11,914 bases of DNA. It comes from Oscillospiraceae bacterium (GTDB lineage: Bacteria; Bacillota; Clostridia; Oscillospirales; Acutalibacteraceae). A program made the position numbers and the translations under genes. The notes under the pieces were generated by a model. It made no database searches, was not told the DNA's origin, and was given only the letters and a program-made list of their open reading frames with translations. Below are positions 1 to 6,546 of the stretch, piece after piece. The DNA is taken from the NCBI GenBank assembly GCA_019417045.1, contig DXWE01000038.1:1-11914 (forward strand), given 5' to 3'. Each line of letters begins with the position of its first letter. Within the stretch, counting starts at the first letter, position 1.

Positions 1-1598
1 AGTAATCCTGCGACCGGGCCGTGGATCCCGCGCAGCGCCCCCCGGCCGGACTGCTTCATCACGGCCTTGACGCTGCCGGAGAACCCCTCGAGACTGCGCT
101 CGAGCTCCTCGAGCAGCCGCACACGGCGGCGTTTCTCCTCGGCATCCAGCCGCTTTTTATCCGCGAGCTCCTTGGCGTCATCCCGCTTTTTCCGGCGGGA
201 CTGCGCGCGCAGCAGGTAGCCGTTCACCGTGTTCTGCAGCGACTCGGCCATCTCGTCGCACGCCTGCTTGGCGCGCACGCACTCCTCCAGCTCGGCTCTG
301 GCCTGCTCGGTCTGCCCGGCGCGCTGGGCGGCGGCGGCGCTCAGCTGCGACAGCCGCAGCGTGATCTCCGACAGTGAGGAATCCGCTGTGCCCTCCTTCA
401 CCCTCCATTCGGACAGCTCGAGCGCCAGGGCGGAGCCCTGGCGGTTCAGCTCGTCCAGCCGGCTGCCCACCTCCTCGCTGCTGCGGGAGAGCTCCTCCAG
501 CTGGTCCGCGAGCGACAGCCGGTCGGCCTCCGCATCGGCGATCTGCGCCTGCCGCGCGGCGATGTCCGCCCGCCTTGCCTCCATCTCCTGCAAAAGCTGC
601 TGGCTGCCCGTCTCGCTCTGCGCCTTTTCCGCCTGCATCCGGGCGATGTTCTCCCGGTTGTGTTCGATGTCGTTTTGCCGCACGGCCACGTCGCTCTCCA
701 GCCGCACGGCCTCCTCCTCAAGCCCGGCCGCGGCGCGCTGCCGCTCATCCATCTGCACCGAGAGCAGCGCCGCATTCTGGCCGATCTGCTCGATCTCCCG
801 CTCGATCTCCTCGATCCGGGCGGTCGCCTCGTCATACCGGGTGCGGGCGAGCTCGAGCTGGGAGTCGAATCCGCGCAGCACCTCCCGCGACCGCGAGAGG
901 GTGTGCAGCCACACCCCGATTTCCAGGGTTTTCTTCTCCCCGGCGTAGGCGAGGAACTTCTTGGCCTTATTTGCCTGCTGCTCGAGTGGGCCGACCCGCT
1001 CCTCCAGCTCCTGCAGGATGTCCCGCAGGCGCAGCAGGTTGTCCTCCGTGGATTTCAGCCGGCGCTCCGCCTCGGTCTTGCGGTACCGGTATTTCGCGAT
1101 CCCGGCGGCCTCCTCGAAGATCTCGCGCCTGTCTTCGGACTTGGAGGCCACGATGTCCGAAATCCGCCCCTGGCCGATCATCGAGTACCCGTCCCGGCCG
1201 AGGCCGGTGTCCATGAACAGGAGCTGCACGTCCTTCAGGCGCACCATCGCGCCGTTGAGCAGGTATTCGCTGTCCCCGGAGCGATAGTACCGCCGGGTGA
1301 CACGCACCTCGTCGGCGTCGAAGTCCAGCTTTCGGGAGGTGTTGTCGATCGTGAGCGACACCTCCGCAAACCCGACGCTGCTGCGCCCCTGGGTGCCGTT
1401 GAAGACGACGTCCTCCATCTTGGAGCCGCGCAGGCTCTTGCTCGACTGCTCGCCGAGCACCCAGCGGATCGCGTCGCTGATATTCGATTTGCCGCTGCCG
1501 TTCGGCCCCACCACTGCCGTGATGCCCCTGCCGAAGGTCAGCACGGTCTTGTCCGGGAACGACTTGAAGCCGCGGATCTCGAGCGATTTGAGTAGCAA
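1..1598 (-). CDS. smc: Chromosome segregation protein SMC, N-terminal part (3' end off the window)
   Basis: SMC is the ATPase of the bacterial condensin SMC-ScpA-ScpB, which loads on DNA and organises and segregates the nucleoid. About 532 codons are visible. The N-terminal head opens with the family start LKSLEIRGFKSF. Walker A GPNGSGKS lies at residues 31-38, the R-loop region near Arg57, and the Q-loop at about Gln143 (MIGQGRISDIVASKSEDRR). From about residue 170 the protein is a long Glu/Arg/Ala/Gln-rich coiled coil. The window edge falls just inside the hinge (VKAVM then GIHGPVAGL). The C-terminal arm and head, with signature motif and Walker B, are outside. The family start fits only a TTG at 1598, preceded by GGAGAAAGGA; the nearby ATG at 1609 is out of frame. 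It is the last visible gene of plsX-rnc-smc, 59 nt after rnc. Identification is secure. Confidence 0.97.
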   Translation of the reverse strand, partial: MLLKSLEIRGFKSFPDKTVLTFGRGITAVVGPNGSGKSNISDAIRWVLGEQSSKSLRGSKMEDVVFNGTQGRSSVGFAEVSLTIDNTSRKLDFDADEVRVTRRYYRSGDSEYLLNGAMVRLKDVQLLFMDTGLGRDGYSMIGQGRISDIVASKSEDRREIFEEAAGIAKYRYRKTEAERRLKSTEDNLLRLRDILQELEERVGPLEQQANKAKKFLAYAGEKKTLEIGVWLHTLSRSREVLRGFDSQLELARTRYDEATARIEEIEREIEQIGQNAALLSVQMDERQRAAAGLEEEAVRLESDVAVRQNDIEHNRENIARMQAEKAQSETGSQQLLQEMEARRADIAARQAQIADAEADRLSLADQLEELSRSSEEVGSRLDELNRQGSALALELSEWRVKEGTADSSLSEITLRLSQLSAAAAQRAGQTEQARAELEECVRAKQACDEMAESLQNTVNGYLLRAQSRRKKRDDAKELADKKRLDAEEKRRRVRLLEELERSLEGFSGSVKAVMKQSGRGALRGIHGPVAGL

Positions 1599-1657
1599 AG
1601 CGGTTCCATTCCTTTCTCCGCGCGCCGAGACCGGCGCCGGATGGTCTGACAGTCCGG

Positions 1658-2344
1658 TTATTTATATCCCATGAGCAGCAGCGCCTCGCGGGCTGCCTGC
1701 TGCTCCGCCTCTTTTTTGCTGTGGGCGGTGCCCTTGCCGATCACGTTGGAGTTCAGCCGCACCTCCACCGTGAATTTTTTGCTGTGGTCCGGCCCGTGCT
1801 CCCCGGTCAGGACATACGAGACCTTTTCCTCGGGGTTTTGCTGCACGATCTCCTGCAGCTGGGTCTTGTAATCCTTGAAATGCCGCTTGCGCTGGCTGCT
1901 CAGCTCCCGTTTCAGGAACGGCAGCACAAACTCCCGCGCAGCCTCCACCCCGCCGTCGAGATAGATGGCGCCCGTGAGCGCCTCAAACGTGTTTTCCAGG
2001 ATGGACGGGCGGGTGGCTCCCCCGGTGGCCCGCTCCCCCTTGCCGAGCAGCAGGTAGTCCCCCACGTGCAGCGACGCGGAATAGGAGGCGAGCGCCTTTT
2101 CGCACACGATGGACGCGCGCAGGCGGGTGAGTTCCCCCTCGTCGTTGTCGTCGGTGGTGTAGAGATAGGTCGCGGCGATCATCCCGAGCACCGAGTCCCC
2201 GAGGAACTCCAGCCGCTCATTGCTCTGCATCCCGCCGCGCTTCTCGTTGGCGTAGGACGAATGGGTGAGGGCGGTTTTGAGCAGCGAGGGGTTACGAAAC
2301 GTATACCCCATCGCATCCATCAGTTCCTGCAGCGGTTTGCTCAT
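1658..2344 (-). CDS. rnc: Ribonuclease III
   Basis: This Mg2+-dependent double-strand-specific endoribonuclease processes rRNA precursors and structured mRNAs in the cytoplasm. At 228 residues it has normal length. The catalytic domain (about 1-150) carries the signature NERLEFLGDS at 42-51, with metal-binding Glu43 and Asp50. A C-terminal double-stranded RNA-binding domain (about 155-226) ends in the typical KKEAEQQAAREAL helix. The second active-site segment reads ILENTFEALTGAIYLDGG. The second-site glutamate is present (Glu121), but the usual Asp three residues before it (E. coli Asp114) is Asn118. The ATG overlaps the plsX stop (ATGA), with SD GGAGGA 7 nt upstream, so the two are translationally coupled. 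The family call is firm; the effect of the Asn is unknown. Confidence 0.96.
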   Translation of the reverse strand: MSKPLQELMDAMGYTFRNPSLLKTALTHSSYANEKRGGMQSNERLEFLGDSVLGMIAATYLYTTDDNDEGELTRLRASIVCEKALASYSASLHVGDYLLLGKGERATGGATRPSILENTFEALTGAIYLDGGVEAAREFVLPFLKRELSSQRKRHFKDYKTQLQEIVQQNPEEKVSYVLTGEHGPDHSKKFTVEVRLNSNVIGKGTAHSKKEAEQQAAREALLLMGYK

Positions 2345-3360
2345 GACGGTTCCTCCGTGGCAGTGGCGTCCTCTCCGGCGACCGCCTCGGCGATCCGTCC
2401 GGTGACGTTGGATTCGGCGAACACGGCCGCCGCGCGAATGGCGTGCTGGATCGTGGCGCCGGTCGCGTTGCCGTGGGCCTTGATGACCGGCTTTTGCACG
2501 CCGAGCAGCGGCGCGCCGCCGTATTCCTCCGTGCTCATCTGCTTTTTGAGAGAGCCGAGATACGGCTTGATGAGCAGCGCGCCTAGCTTGGTGCGCAGAT
2601 TGGTCAGCAGGATGTCCTTGATGCTGTGCAGCAGCATGCCGGCGGTGCCCTCCATGGATTTGAGCAGCACATTGCCGCTGAACCCGTCCGCCACCAGCAC
2701 GTCACACGCGCCGTCCGGCGCCTGACGGGCCTCGATGTTGCCCACAAACCGGAGTCCGCTTTCCTGCAACAGCCGGAAGGCCTCGTGCTGCAGCTCGCCG
2801 CCCTTGGAGTCCTCCGTGCCGACGTTGAGCAGCCCGACCGACGCCTCTTTGCCGCCGAGCACGACCTGTGACATATAGACGCTGCCCATATGGGCGAACT
2901 GGAGCAGCATCTCCGGCCGGCAGTCGACATTGGCTCCCGAATCGATCAGCAGAAACGGCCCTTTGCCGGACGGCACGATGGGGGCGAGCGCCGGCCGGGA
3001 GATCCCCCGGATCCGCTTGACAAAGAAGGTGGCCCCCATCAGCAGCGCGCCGGTGCTGCCGGCGGAGACGAACGCGTCCCCCTCCCCGGCGGCCAGCGCG
3101 CGCAACCCGGCCGCCATTGAGCTGTCCTTGTGCGCCTTTAAAATACTGCGCGGCTCGTCGTGCATCGAGATCGCGTCCGGCGTGTCGACGATCTCGATCC
3201 CGGAGAGAGCCAACTGGCGGTCGGCCGCCAGTTGACGCAGCTCCTGCTCCCGCCCGAACAGCGTGATCTCATATCCATAGGCGGCCACCGCCCGCACTGC
3301 CCCCTCGAGCACCGAAAGCGGGGCATTGTCGCCTCCGAAACCATCCAGCAGAATTTTCAT
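2341..3360 (-). CDS. plsX: Phosphate acyltransferase PlsX
   Basis: PlsX makes acyl-phosphate from acyl-ACP and inorganic phosphate, the first step of the PlsX-PlsY-PlsC route to phosphatidic acid. It is a peripheral membrane enzyme. The 339 residues match family length. Family motifs are in order: LDGFGGDNAP (5-14, usually DAMGGD), SAGSTGALL (99-107), DSGAN (140-144), LLNVGTED (177-184), ADGFSGNV (224-231), EYGGAPLLG (279-287) and KAHGNA (294-299). ATG at 3360 follows an AAAGAGGGA ribosome binding site. It is the first gene of the operon, about 40 nt downstream of a strong promoter. In Bacillus and many Clostridia plsX is followed by acpP or fab genes; here rnc follows directly. Confidence 0.96.
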   Translation of the reverse strand: MKILLDGFGGDNAPLSVLEGAVRAVAAYGYEITLFGREQELRQLAADRQLALSGIEIVDTPDAISMHDEPRSILKAHKDSSMAAGLRALAAGEGDAFVSAGSTGALLMGATFFVKRIRGISRPALAPIVPSGKGPFLLIDSGANVDCRPEMLLQFAHMGSVYMSQVVLGGKEASVGLLNVGTEDSKGGELQHEAFRLLQESGLRFVGNIEARQAPDGACDVLVADGFSGNVLLKSMEGTAGMLLHSIKDILLTNLRTKLGALLIKPYLGSLKKQMSTEEYGGAPLLGVQKPVIKAHGNATGATIQHAIRAAAVFAESNVTGRIAEAVAGEDATATEEPS

Positions 3361-3407
3361 AGCGGTTCCCTCTTTCCGTCCGGAAATTTGAACGAAATAA
3401 TTATCTT

Positions 3408-3436
3408 ATTATATCCCATGAGCGCGCACTTGTCAA
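3408..3436 (-). promoter_or_regulatory. Sigma-A promoter of plsX-rnc-smc
   Basis: Read on the minus strand, a perfect -35 TTGACA (3436-3431) and a perfect -10 TATAAT (3413-3408) are separated by the ideal 17 nt. Transcription should start near 3401 and give a leader of about 40 nt before the plsX ATG. No clear FapR-type operator overlaps it. Confidence 0.9.
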
Positions 3437-3515
3437 TTTATCCCGGCAGAAATCCTCCGGTTCTATCGGCTGTCGACTGGTCGCTTACGGTGTCCGAAAG
3501 GGTCGAAAATGGGCC

Positions 3516-3544
3516 TTGTATTTTTAGAACAGATGTGCTATGAT
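3516..3544 (+). promoter_or_regulatory. Extended -10 promoter for the Cys-rich gene
   Basis: A weak -35 TTGTAT (3516-3521) and a good -10 TATGAT (3539-3544) have a 17-nt spacer. The -10 is preceded by TGC, giving an extended -10 (TGn). Expected transcription start is near 3551. This lies downstream of the ATG at 3509, so the following gene most likely starts at GTG 3578. Confidence 0.65.
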
Positions 3545-3577
3545 ACTACCGTTCGCCACCGGGAAGGGGGGCTGCGT

Positions 3578-4021
3578 GTGGGCGTGATCAAGGGCAATCT
3601 GGAAGCGACCATTACGCTCGGGAAAAACAGCTGCTATTTTATGCGCACCGGCAAGTGCTCGCTCGGGCTGGTGGGCGATTTCTTCCTGTCGGGCGGCGCC
3701 AAAATCGGGCAGGCCGACCTGCTGTATTGTCCCCGGCTGTACCGCCAGATGTGCGGCAGCGACAAAAACAAGCCGGTGGAGATTGTCCCGTGCGAGTGCG
3801 GGCATGCCGAGGTGGTGTCCGGGCATCAGCGCGCGTGCATCGCGAGCCAGAAGCGGCTGGAAGTGCTGGTGCAGGCGACGGGGGACGAGGTGCGGGCGCT
3901 GTGCCCGGTATGCGGGAGGCAGATGACCTTTGAGGAGGAGGAGGCCGCCAACCAGGGCGGCACCCGGATTGTCACGCTGCGGGCGCGGGTGAAGAAGGAG
4001 CCGGCCCGCACGGAAAAATAG
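3578..4021 (+). CDS. Cysteine-rich protein of unknown function, possible zinc-binding C-terminus
   Basis: I do not recognise this family. With the GTG start the product has 147 residues and nine cysteines (19, 27, 51, 59, 72, 74, 87, 109, 112). Two groups, PCECG (71-75) and the knuckle CPVCG (109-113), could together bind one zinc as CxC...CxxC; that is inference. The tail is Lys/Arg/Glu-rich. There is no signal peptide or obvious membrane segment, so it is probably cytoplasmic. GTG 3578 is preferred over ATG 3509 because it has an AAGGGGGG ribosome binding site 6 nt upstream, and because the apparent promoter lies inside the longer frame. The gene stands alone, divergent from plsX, with its own promoter and a strong terminator just after the stop codon. 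Confidence 0.75.
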   Translation: MGVIKGNLEATITLGKNSCYFMRTGKCSLGLVGDFFLSGGAKIGQADLLYCPRLYRQMCGSDKNKPVEIVPCECGHAEVVSGHQRACIASQKRLEVLVQATGDEVRALCPVCGRQMTFEEEEAANQGGTRIVTLRARVKKEPARTEK

Positions 4022-4027
4022 AGAGCG

Positions 4028-4061
4028 AAAAGCCGCCGGGGCATATGCCCCGGCGGCTTTT
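4028..4061 (+). terminator. Rho-independent terminator after the Cys-rich gene
   Basis: A 34-nt perfect palindrome begins 6 nt after the stop codon. Each arm reads AAAAGCCGCCGGGGCAT, with the centre between 4044 and 4045. The GC-rich stem is flanked by A and T runs, so it could terminate in both directions. The T run is short (4). Confidence 0.85.
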
Positions 4062-4128
4062 GTGCGGGAACAGACGGTTTTCCCGCCGGAAACCGGACGA
4101 ATTCAGAGACGGTGAGCCGGCAGCCCTC

Positions 4129-4157
4129 TTGACAAATGACGGTGGGAGGGGCATACT
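4129..4157 (+). promoter_or_regulatory. Sigma-A promoter of arsR-GNAT
   Basis: A consensus -35 TTGACA (4129-4134) and -10 CATACT (4152-4157, 4/6) are 17 nt apart. The leader is about 30 nt and carries GGGAGGA (4182-4188), 7 nt before the ATG. ArsR-family repressors usually bind an inverted repeat over their own promoter, but I could not identify a convincing one by eye. Confidence 0.75.
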
Positions 4158-4194
4158 GAGACGGAAGAGATAGGCAGAACCGGGAGGAACACAT

Positions 4195-4575
4195 ATGGAC
4201 AGGGAACGGGATCTTCACGGGCTGGGAGAGGAGACAACGTGCGCCTGCCGGGCGGAGCACGCCGTATCGATGGACAGGGCGCGGCAGGAGATGCCGCTGC
4301 TCGAGACGCTGGACGACCTGGCCGACCTGTTCAAGCTGTTCGGCGACACGACCCGCGTGCGCATCCTGTGGGCGCTGTCCAAGGGGGAGCTGTGCGTGTG
4401 CGATATTGCGCAGCTGCTTGAGATGGGGCAGTCGGCGATCTCCCACCAGCTGCGGATTTTGCGGCAGGCCCGGCTGGTCCGGTGCCGGCGGGAGGGGAAA
4501 AACGCGATCTATGCGCTGGACGATGACCATGTCCAGCAGATCATCGACCTGGGGCTGGCCCATATCGAGGAATGA
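4195..4575 (+). CDS. ArsR/SmtB-family metal-responsive repressor, CadC-like
   Basis: This is a winged-helix dimeric repressor that leaves DNA on binding a metal. The 126-residue protein has the core LFKLFGDTTRVRILWAL, the recognition helix SAISHQLRILRQARLV (80-95) and the wing RREGKNAIYAL. Two known metal sites can be read. The alpha-3N type, as in CadC, has N-terminal Cys16 and Cys18 plus Cys67 and Cys69 in ELCVCD. The alpha-5 interfacial type has Asp110, His112, His123 and Glu126, the same set and spacing as in SmtB (D-x-H-x10-H-x2-E). This predicts sensing of soft metals (Cd, Pb) and/or Zn. It is co-transcribed with the downstream acetyltransferase and probably autoregulates. No metal efflux pump is in the window, so the wider target is unknown. 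Confidence 0.9.
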   Translation: MDRERDLHGLGEETTCACRAEHAVSMDRARQEMPLLETLDDLADLFKLFGDTTRVRILWALSKGELCVCDIAQLLEMGQSAISHQLRILRQARLVRCRREGKNAIYALDDDHVQQIIDLGLAHIEE

Positions 4576-4625
4576 GCGAACACGGAGCCGGTGGGCCCGG
4601 TATTTTAAACAGAAGGAGCATTCGT

Positions 4626-5090
4626 ATGATTCAGGGCAGATTTATCCCGCAGGGCGGCGACCTGTCGGACGCCAAGCAGGTGCGCCAGGCGGTGTTTATC
4701 GAGGAGCAGCAGATCCCGCCGGAACTCGAATATGACGACTGGGACGCAAAGGCGGTCCACGCGGTGGCATACGACGAAAACGGCCTGCCGGTTGCGACCG
4801 GCAGGCTGCTGCTGGAGGAAGACGGCAGCTTCCACATCGGGCGTGTGGCCGTCAGAAGGGAATGCCGCAAAAAGGGATACGGGGATTTCGTGGTGCGCAT
4901 GCTGCTCGACCGCGCATTCCAGTGCGGGGCGAAAGAGGTATGTATTCTGGCACAGACGACCGCCGTCGGGTTTTATCAGACCATCGGGTTTCAGGTGTGC
5001 GGCGGTCCCTGCCAGGACGCGGGGATCGAGCACTATCCGATGAAGGTGGCAAGAGGCGGGGTCAAAACTGCCTGTGGGGGACACGCCTGA
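4626..5090 (+). CDS. GNAT-family N-acetyltransferase, YjcF/ElaA-like
   Basis: Predicted acetyl-CoA-dependent acyltransferase of 154 residues. The N-terminal segment VRQAVFIEEQQIPPELEYDD (19-38) and the block AVHAVAYDENGLPVATGRL are typical of the YjcF/ElaA branch. Motif A is IGRVAVRRECRKKGYGDF, with the acetyl-CoA pyrophosphate loop R81-K-K-G84-Y-G86. Motif B FYQTIGF lies near 117-122. The acceptor substrate is unknown. ATG 4626 is chosen over the in-frame ATG 4572, which overlaps the arsR stop, because AGAAGGAG lies 7 nt upstream and the family homology starts here. It lies 50 nt after the ArsR gene with no terminator between, so the two probably form one transcription unit. It converges on the bofA-like gene with only 6 nt between stop codons and no visible terminator. 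Confidence 0.88.
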   Translation: MIQGRFIPQGGDLSDAKQVRQAVFIEEQQIPPELEYDDWDAKAVHAVAYDENGLPVATGRLLLEEDGSFHIGRVAVRRECRKKGYGDFVVRMLLDRAFQCGAKEVCILAQTTAVGFYQTIGFQVCGGPCQDAGIEHYPMKVARGGVKTACGGHA

Positions 5091-5096
5091 ACGGGA

Positions 5097-5366
5097 TCAC
5101 AGGCCAAACAGCAGCCGGACGACGAGCAGGGAGAGTACGCCCGGCACCCCGAGCAGGATACAGTAGATCCCGGAGAACAGCCCGAGCCCGAGGGATACAC
5201 CGGTGAACGCGCCGGCGACGTTGACCGCCGCCAGCGCGCACAGCCCCTGCACCCCCGAGCCGATCAGCCGCCGCACGGGGTTGCGGCTGCGAAATACCGT
5301 GACCAGCACGGCGGTCGCGATCGCGGCGCCGAGCACGCCGAGTACTATCCAAAGCCAGATGCTCAA
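5097..5366 (-). CDS. bofA: BofA-family (pro-sigma-K processing inhibitor-like) membrane protein
   Basis: In Bacillus BofA sits in the outer forespore membrane and holds the SpoIVFB protease inactive until pro-sigma-K should be processed. The 89-residue product has family length, an N-terminal membrane helix (about 3-25), a short basic loop (RSRNPVRR, 26-33), and a second hydrophobic region with the conserved N49-x-x-G52. It ends with the family-typical LGVPGVLSLLVVRLLF (72-87). The start is TTG, overlapping the yaaL stop as TTGA, with AGGGAGG 7 nt upstream. Following a YaaL-like gene reproduces the yaaL-bofA order of B. subtilis and supports the call. Clostridia often carry BofA without SpoIVFB, so the biochemical role here is uncertain. 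Confidence 0.8.
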   Translation of the reverse strand: MSIWLWIVLGVLGAAIATAVLVTVFRSRNPVRRLIGSGVQGLCALAAVNVAGAFTGVSLGLGLFSGIYCILLGVPGVLSLLVVRLLFGL

Positions 5367-5629
5367 GACGACGCCTCCCTCTCGGTGAACAGGGGCACCT
5401 TGGCGGCGGTGAGGTTCATGCCCTTTGCCTGCCGGAGCAGGTACCGGTAGCGTGCCCGCAGGGATTCCATCTGATAGATATAGGATTCGATCAGGTCGCT
5501 GTCGGTCTCCATCTCAAACCGGCTCTGGACCTGGTCGAGCTGGGTGCACACGTCCTGGATCGCCAGCTGGATGCCGTGCGGCGTCTGCACCGGGGGCTTG
5601 AGCAAAGCCTTTTTGAATACGTTGTCCAT
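5363..5629 (-). CDS. yaaL: YaaL-like protein (DUF2508)
   Basis: Small soluble protein of 88 residues and unknown function. The helical segment DLIESYIYQMESLRARYRYL and the following LRQAKGM (about 45-71) match the DUF2508/YaaL pattern. The assignment is reinforced by the overlapping bofA-like gene downstream, the order found in B. subtilis (recR-yaaL-bofA). ATG 5629 is preceded by a strong AAGGAGGAG site. recR is not adjacent here: upstream lies the terminator of the ABC importer operon. Confidence 0.75.
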   Translation of the reverse strand: MDNVFKKALLKPPVQTPHGIQLAIQDVCTQLDQVQSRFEMETDSDLIESYIYQMESLRARYRYLLRQAKGMNLTAAKVPLFTEREASS

Positions 5630-5655
5630 AGAGAGCGCTCCTCCTTGTGTTAGTA

Positions 5656-5684
5656 TGTCTATGGGGAGTATGGACAGAATATGC
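5656..5684 (-). promoter_or_regulatory. Possible sigma-E-like promoter of yaaL-bofA
   Basis: On the minus strand GCATATT (5684-5678) matches the sporulation sigma-E -35 consensus (GHATATT). CATAGACA (5663-5656) matches 6 of 8 positions of the -10 (CATACAHT), with a 14-nt spacer. Transcription would start near 5649, just ahead of the ribosome binding site. No good sigma-A alternative is visible between the upstream terminator and yaaL. Suggestive only. Confidence 0.4.
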
Positions 5685-5705
5685 GCGCCTAATCCGCGGG
5701 CGGAT

Positions 5706-5737
5706 AAAAAGGGGCCGGGATCGAAAGATCCCGGCCC
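5706..5737 (-). terminator. Rho-independent terminator of the ABC importer operon
   Basis: On the minus strand an 11-bp stem GGGCCGGGATC/GATCCCGGCCC with loop TTTC is followed by CTTTTT. It starts 15 nt after the ATPase stop codon and separates the importer operon from yaaL-bofA. Confidence 0.92.
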
Positions 5738-5751
5738 TGTGTGCGTTGGAA

Positions 5752-6546
5752 TCAGGTGAGCAGCATGCGGTCGTTGGCGAAATCGTCCCCCGCGACCAGC
5801 TCGAATTTCTCAAGCAGGTCTTTCACATCCAGCTGTTTCTTCTCCTCTCCGGCCACGTCATAGATGATACGGCCCGCGTGCATCATAATCAGCCGGTTGC
5901 CCATGCGGATCGCGTCCTTCATGTTGTGGGTGACCATCAGGGTGGTCAGCCGGTGCTCGTCCACGATCTGTTCGGTGAGGTCGAGGACGGTGGCCGCCGT
6001 CTTGGGGTCGAGCGCCGCCGTGTGCTCGTCCAGCAGCAGCAGGTCCGGCTGCTTCAGGGTGGCCATCAGCAGTGTCAGCGCCTGTCGCTGGCCGCCCGAG
6101 AGCAGCCCGACTTTGGAGCTCAGGCGGTCCTCCAGCCCGAGCCCCAGTGCGGAGAGCATCTCCTTATACTGTTCCCGCTCGTGCCGGTGGATCCCCCACG
6201 AGAGCCCGCGGTGCTGGCCGCGGCGTTTCGCAAGCGCCAGGTTCTCGTCGATACACATGTCGGCGGCGGTGCCGAGCAGCGGGTCCTGAAACACGCGGCC
6301 GATCAGCCGGGCCCGCTTGTGCTCCGACTGATTGGTGATGTTCTGCCCGGCGAGCGTGATCGTCCCGCTGTCCACCGGATAGACGCCCGCCACCATGTTG
6401 AGCAGGGTCGATTTCCCGGCCCCGTTGCCGCCGATGATGGTGACAAAATCGCCGGGAGCGAGGTGCAGGTTGACGTCGATCAGCGCCTGTTTCTCGTTGA
6501 TCGTACCGGTGTTGAACGTCTTGTGAACATGAGTCAGCGTCAGCAT
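5752..6546 (-). CDS. ABC importer ATP-binding protein (TrpXYZ-like system)
   Basis: Cytoplasmic ATPase that powers the importer formed with the next two entries. The 264-residue protein has Walker A GGNGAGKST (39-47), Q-loop Gln87, signature LSGGQ (149-153), Walker B with DEHTAALD (Asp173, Glu174) and the switch His207. DEHT in place of the commoner DEPT is typical of ATPases paired with ABC_sub_bind lipoproteins, as I recall the family. ATG 6546 overlaps the permease stop by 7 nt, with AAAGGGGGG just upstream, so translation is probably coupled. It is the last gene of the operon, followed by a terminator. Confidence 0.93.
   Translation of the reverse strand: MLTLTHVHKTFNTGTINEKQALIDVNLHLAPGDFVTIIGGNGAGKSTLLNMVAGVYPVDSGTITLAGQNITNQSEHKRARLIGRVFQDPLLGTAADMCIDENLALAKRRGQHRGLSWGIHRHEREQYKEMLSALGLGLEDRLSSKVGLLSGGQRQALTLLMATLKQPDLLLLDEHTAALDPKTAATVLDLTEQIVDEHRLTTLMVTHNMKDAIRMGNRLIMMHAGRIIYDVAGEEKKQLDVKDLLEKFELVAGDDFANDRMLLT

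Noticed and set aside
1599..1657. GC-rich gap between rnc and smc considered as a terminator or small RNA
   Set aside because: No stable hairpin followed by a T tract was found; the gap is explained as a leader for the smc TTG start.
3394..3410. Small AT-rich palindrome (ATAATTAT) between the plsX promoter and start codon, considered as a FapR-type operator
   Set aside because: It is only 8 bp, lacks the FapR consensus, and such palindromes are common in AT-rich leaders.
4572..4625. ATG 4572 overlapping the arsR stop as a start for the first acetyltransferase
   Set aside because: It has no properly spaced ribosome binding site and adds 18 residues without family similarity, while ATG 4626 has AGAAGGAG at ideal distance.
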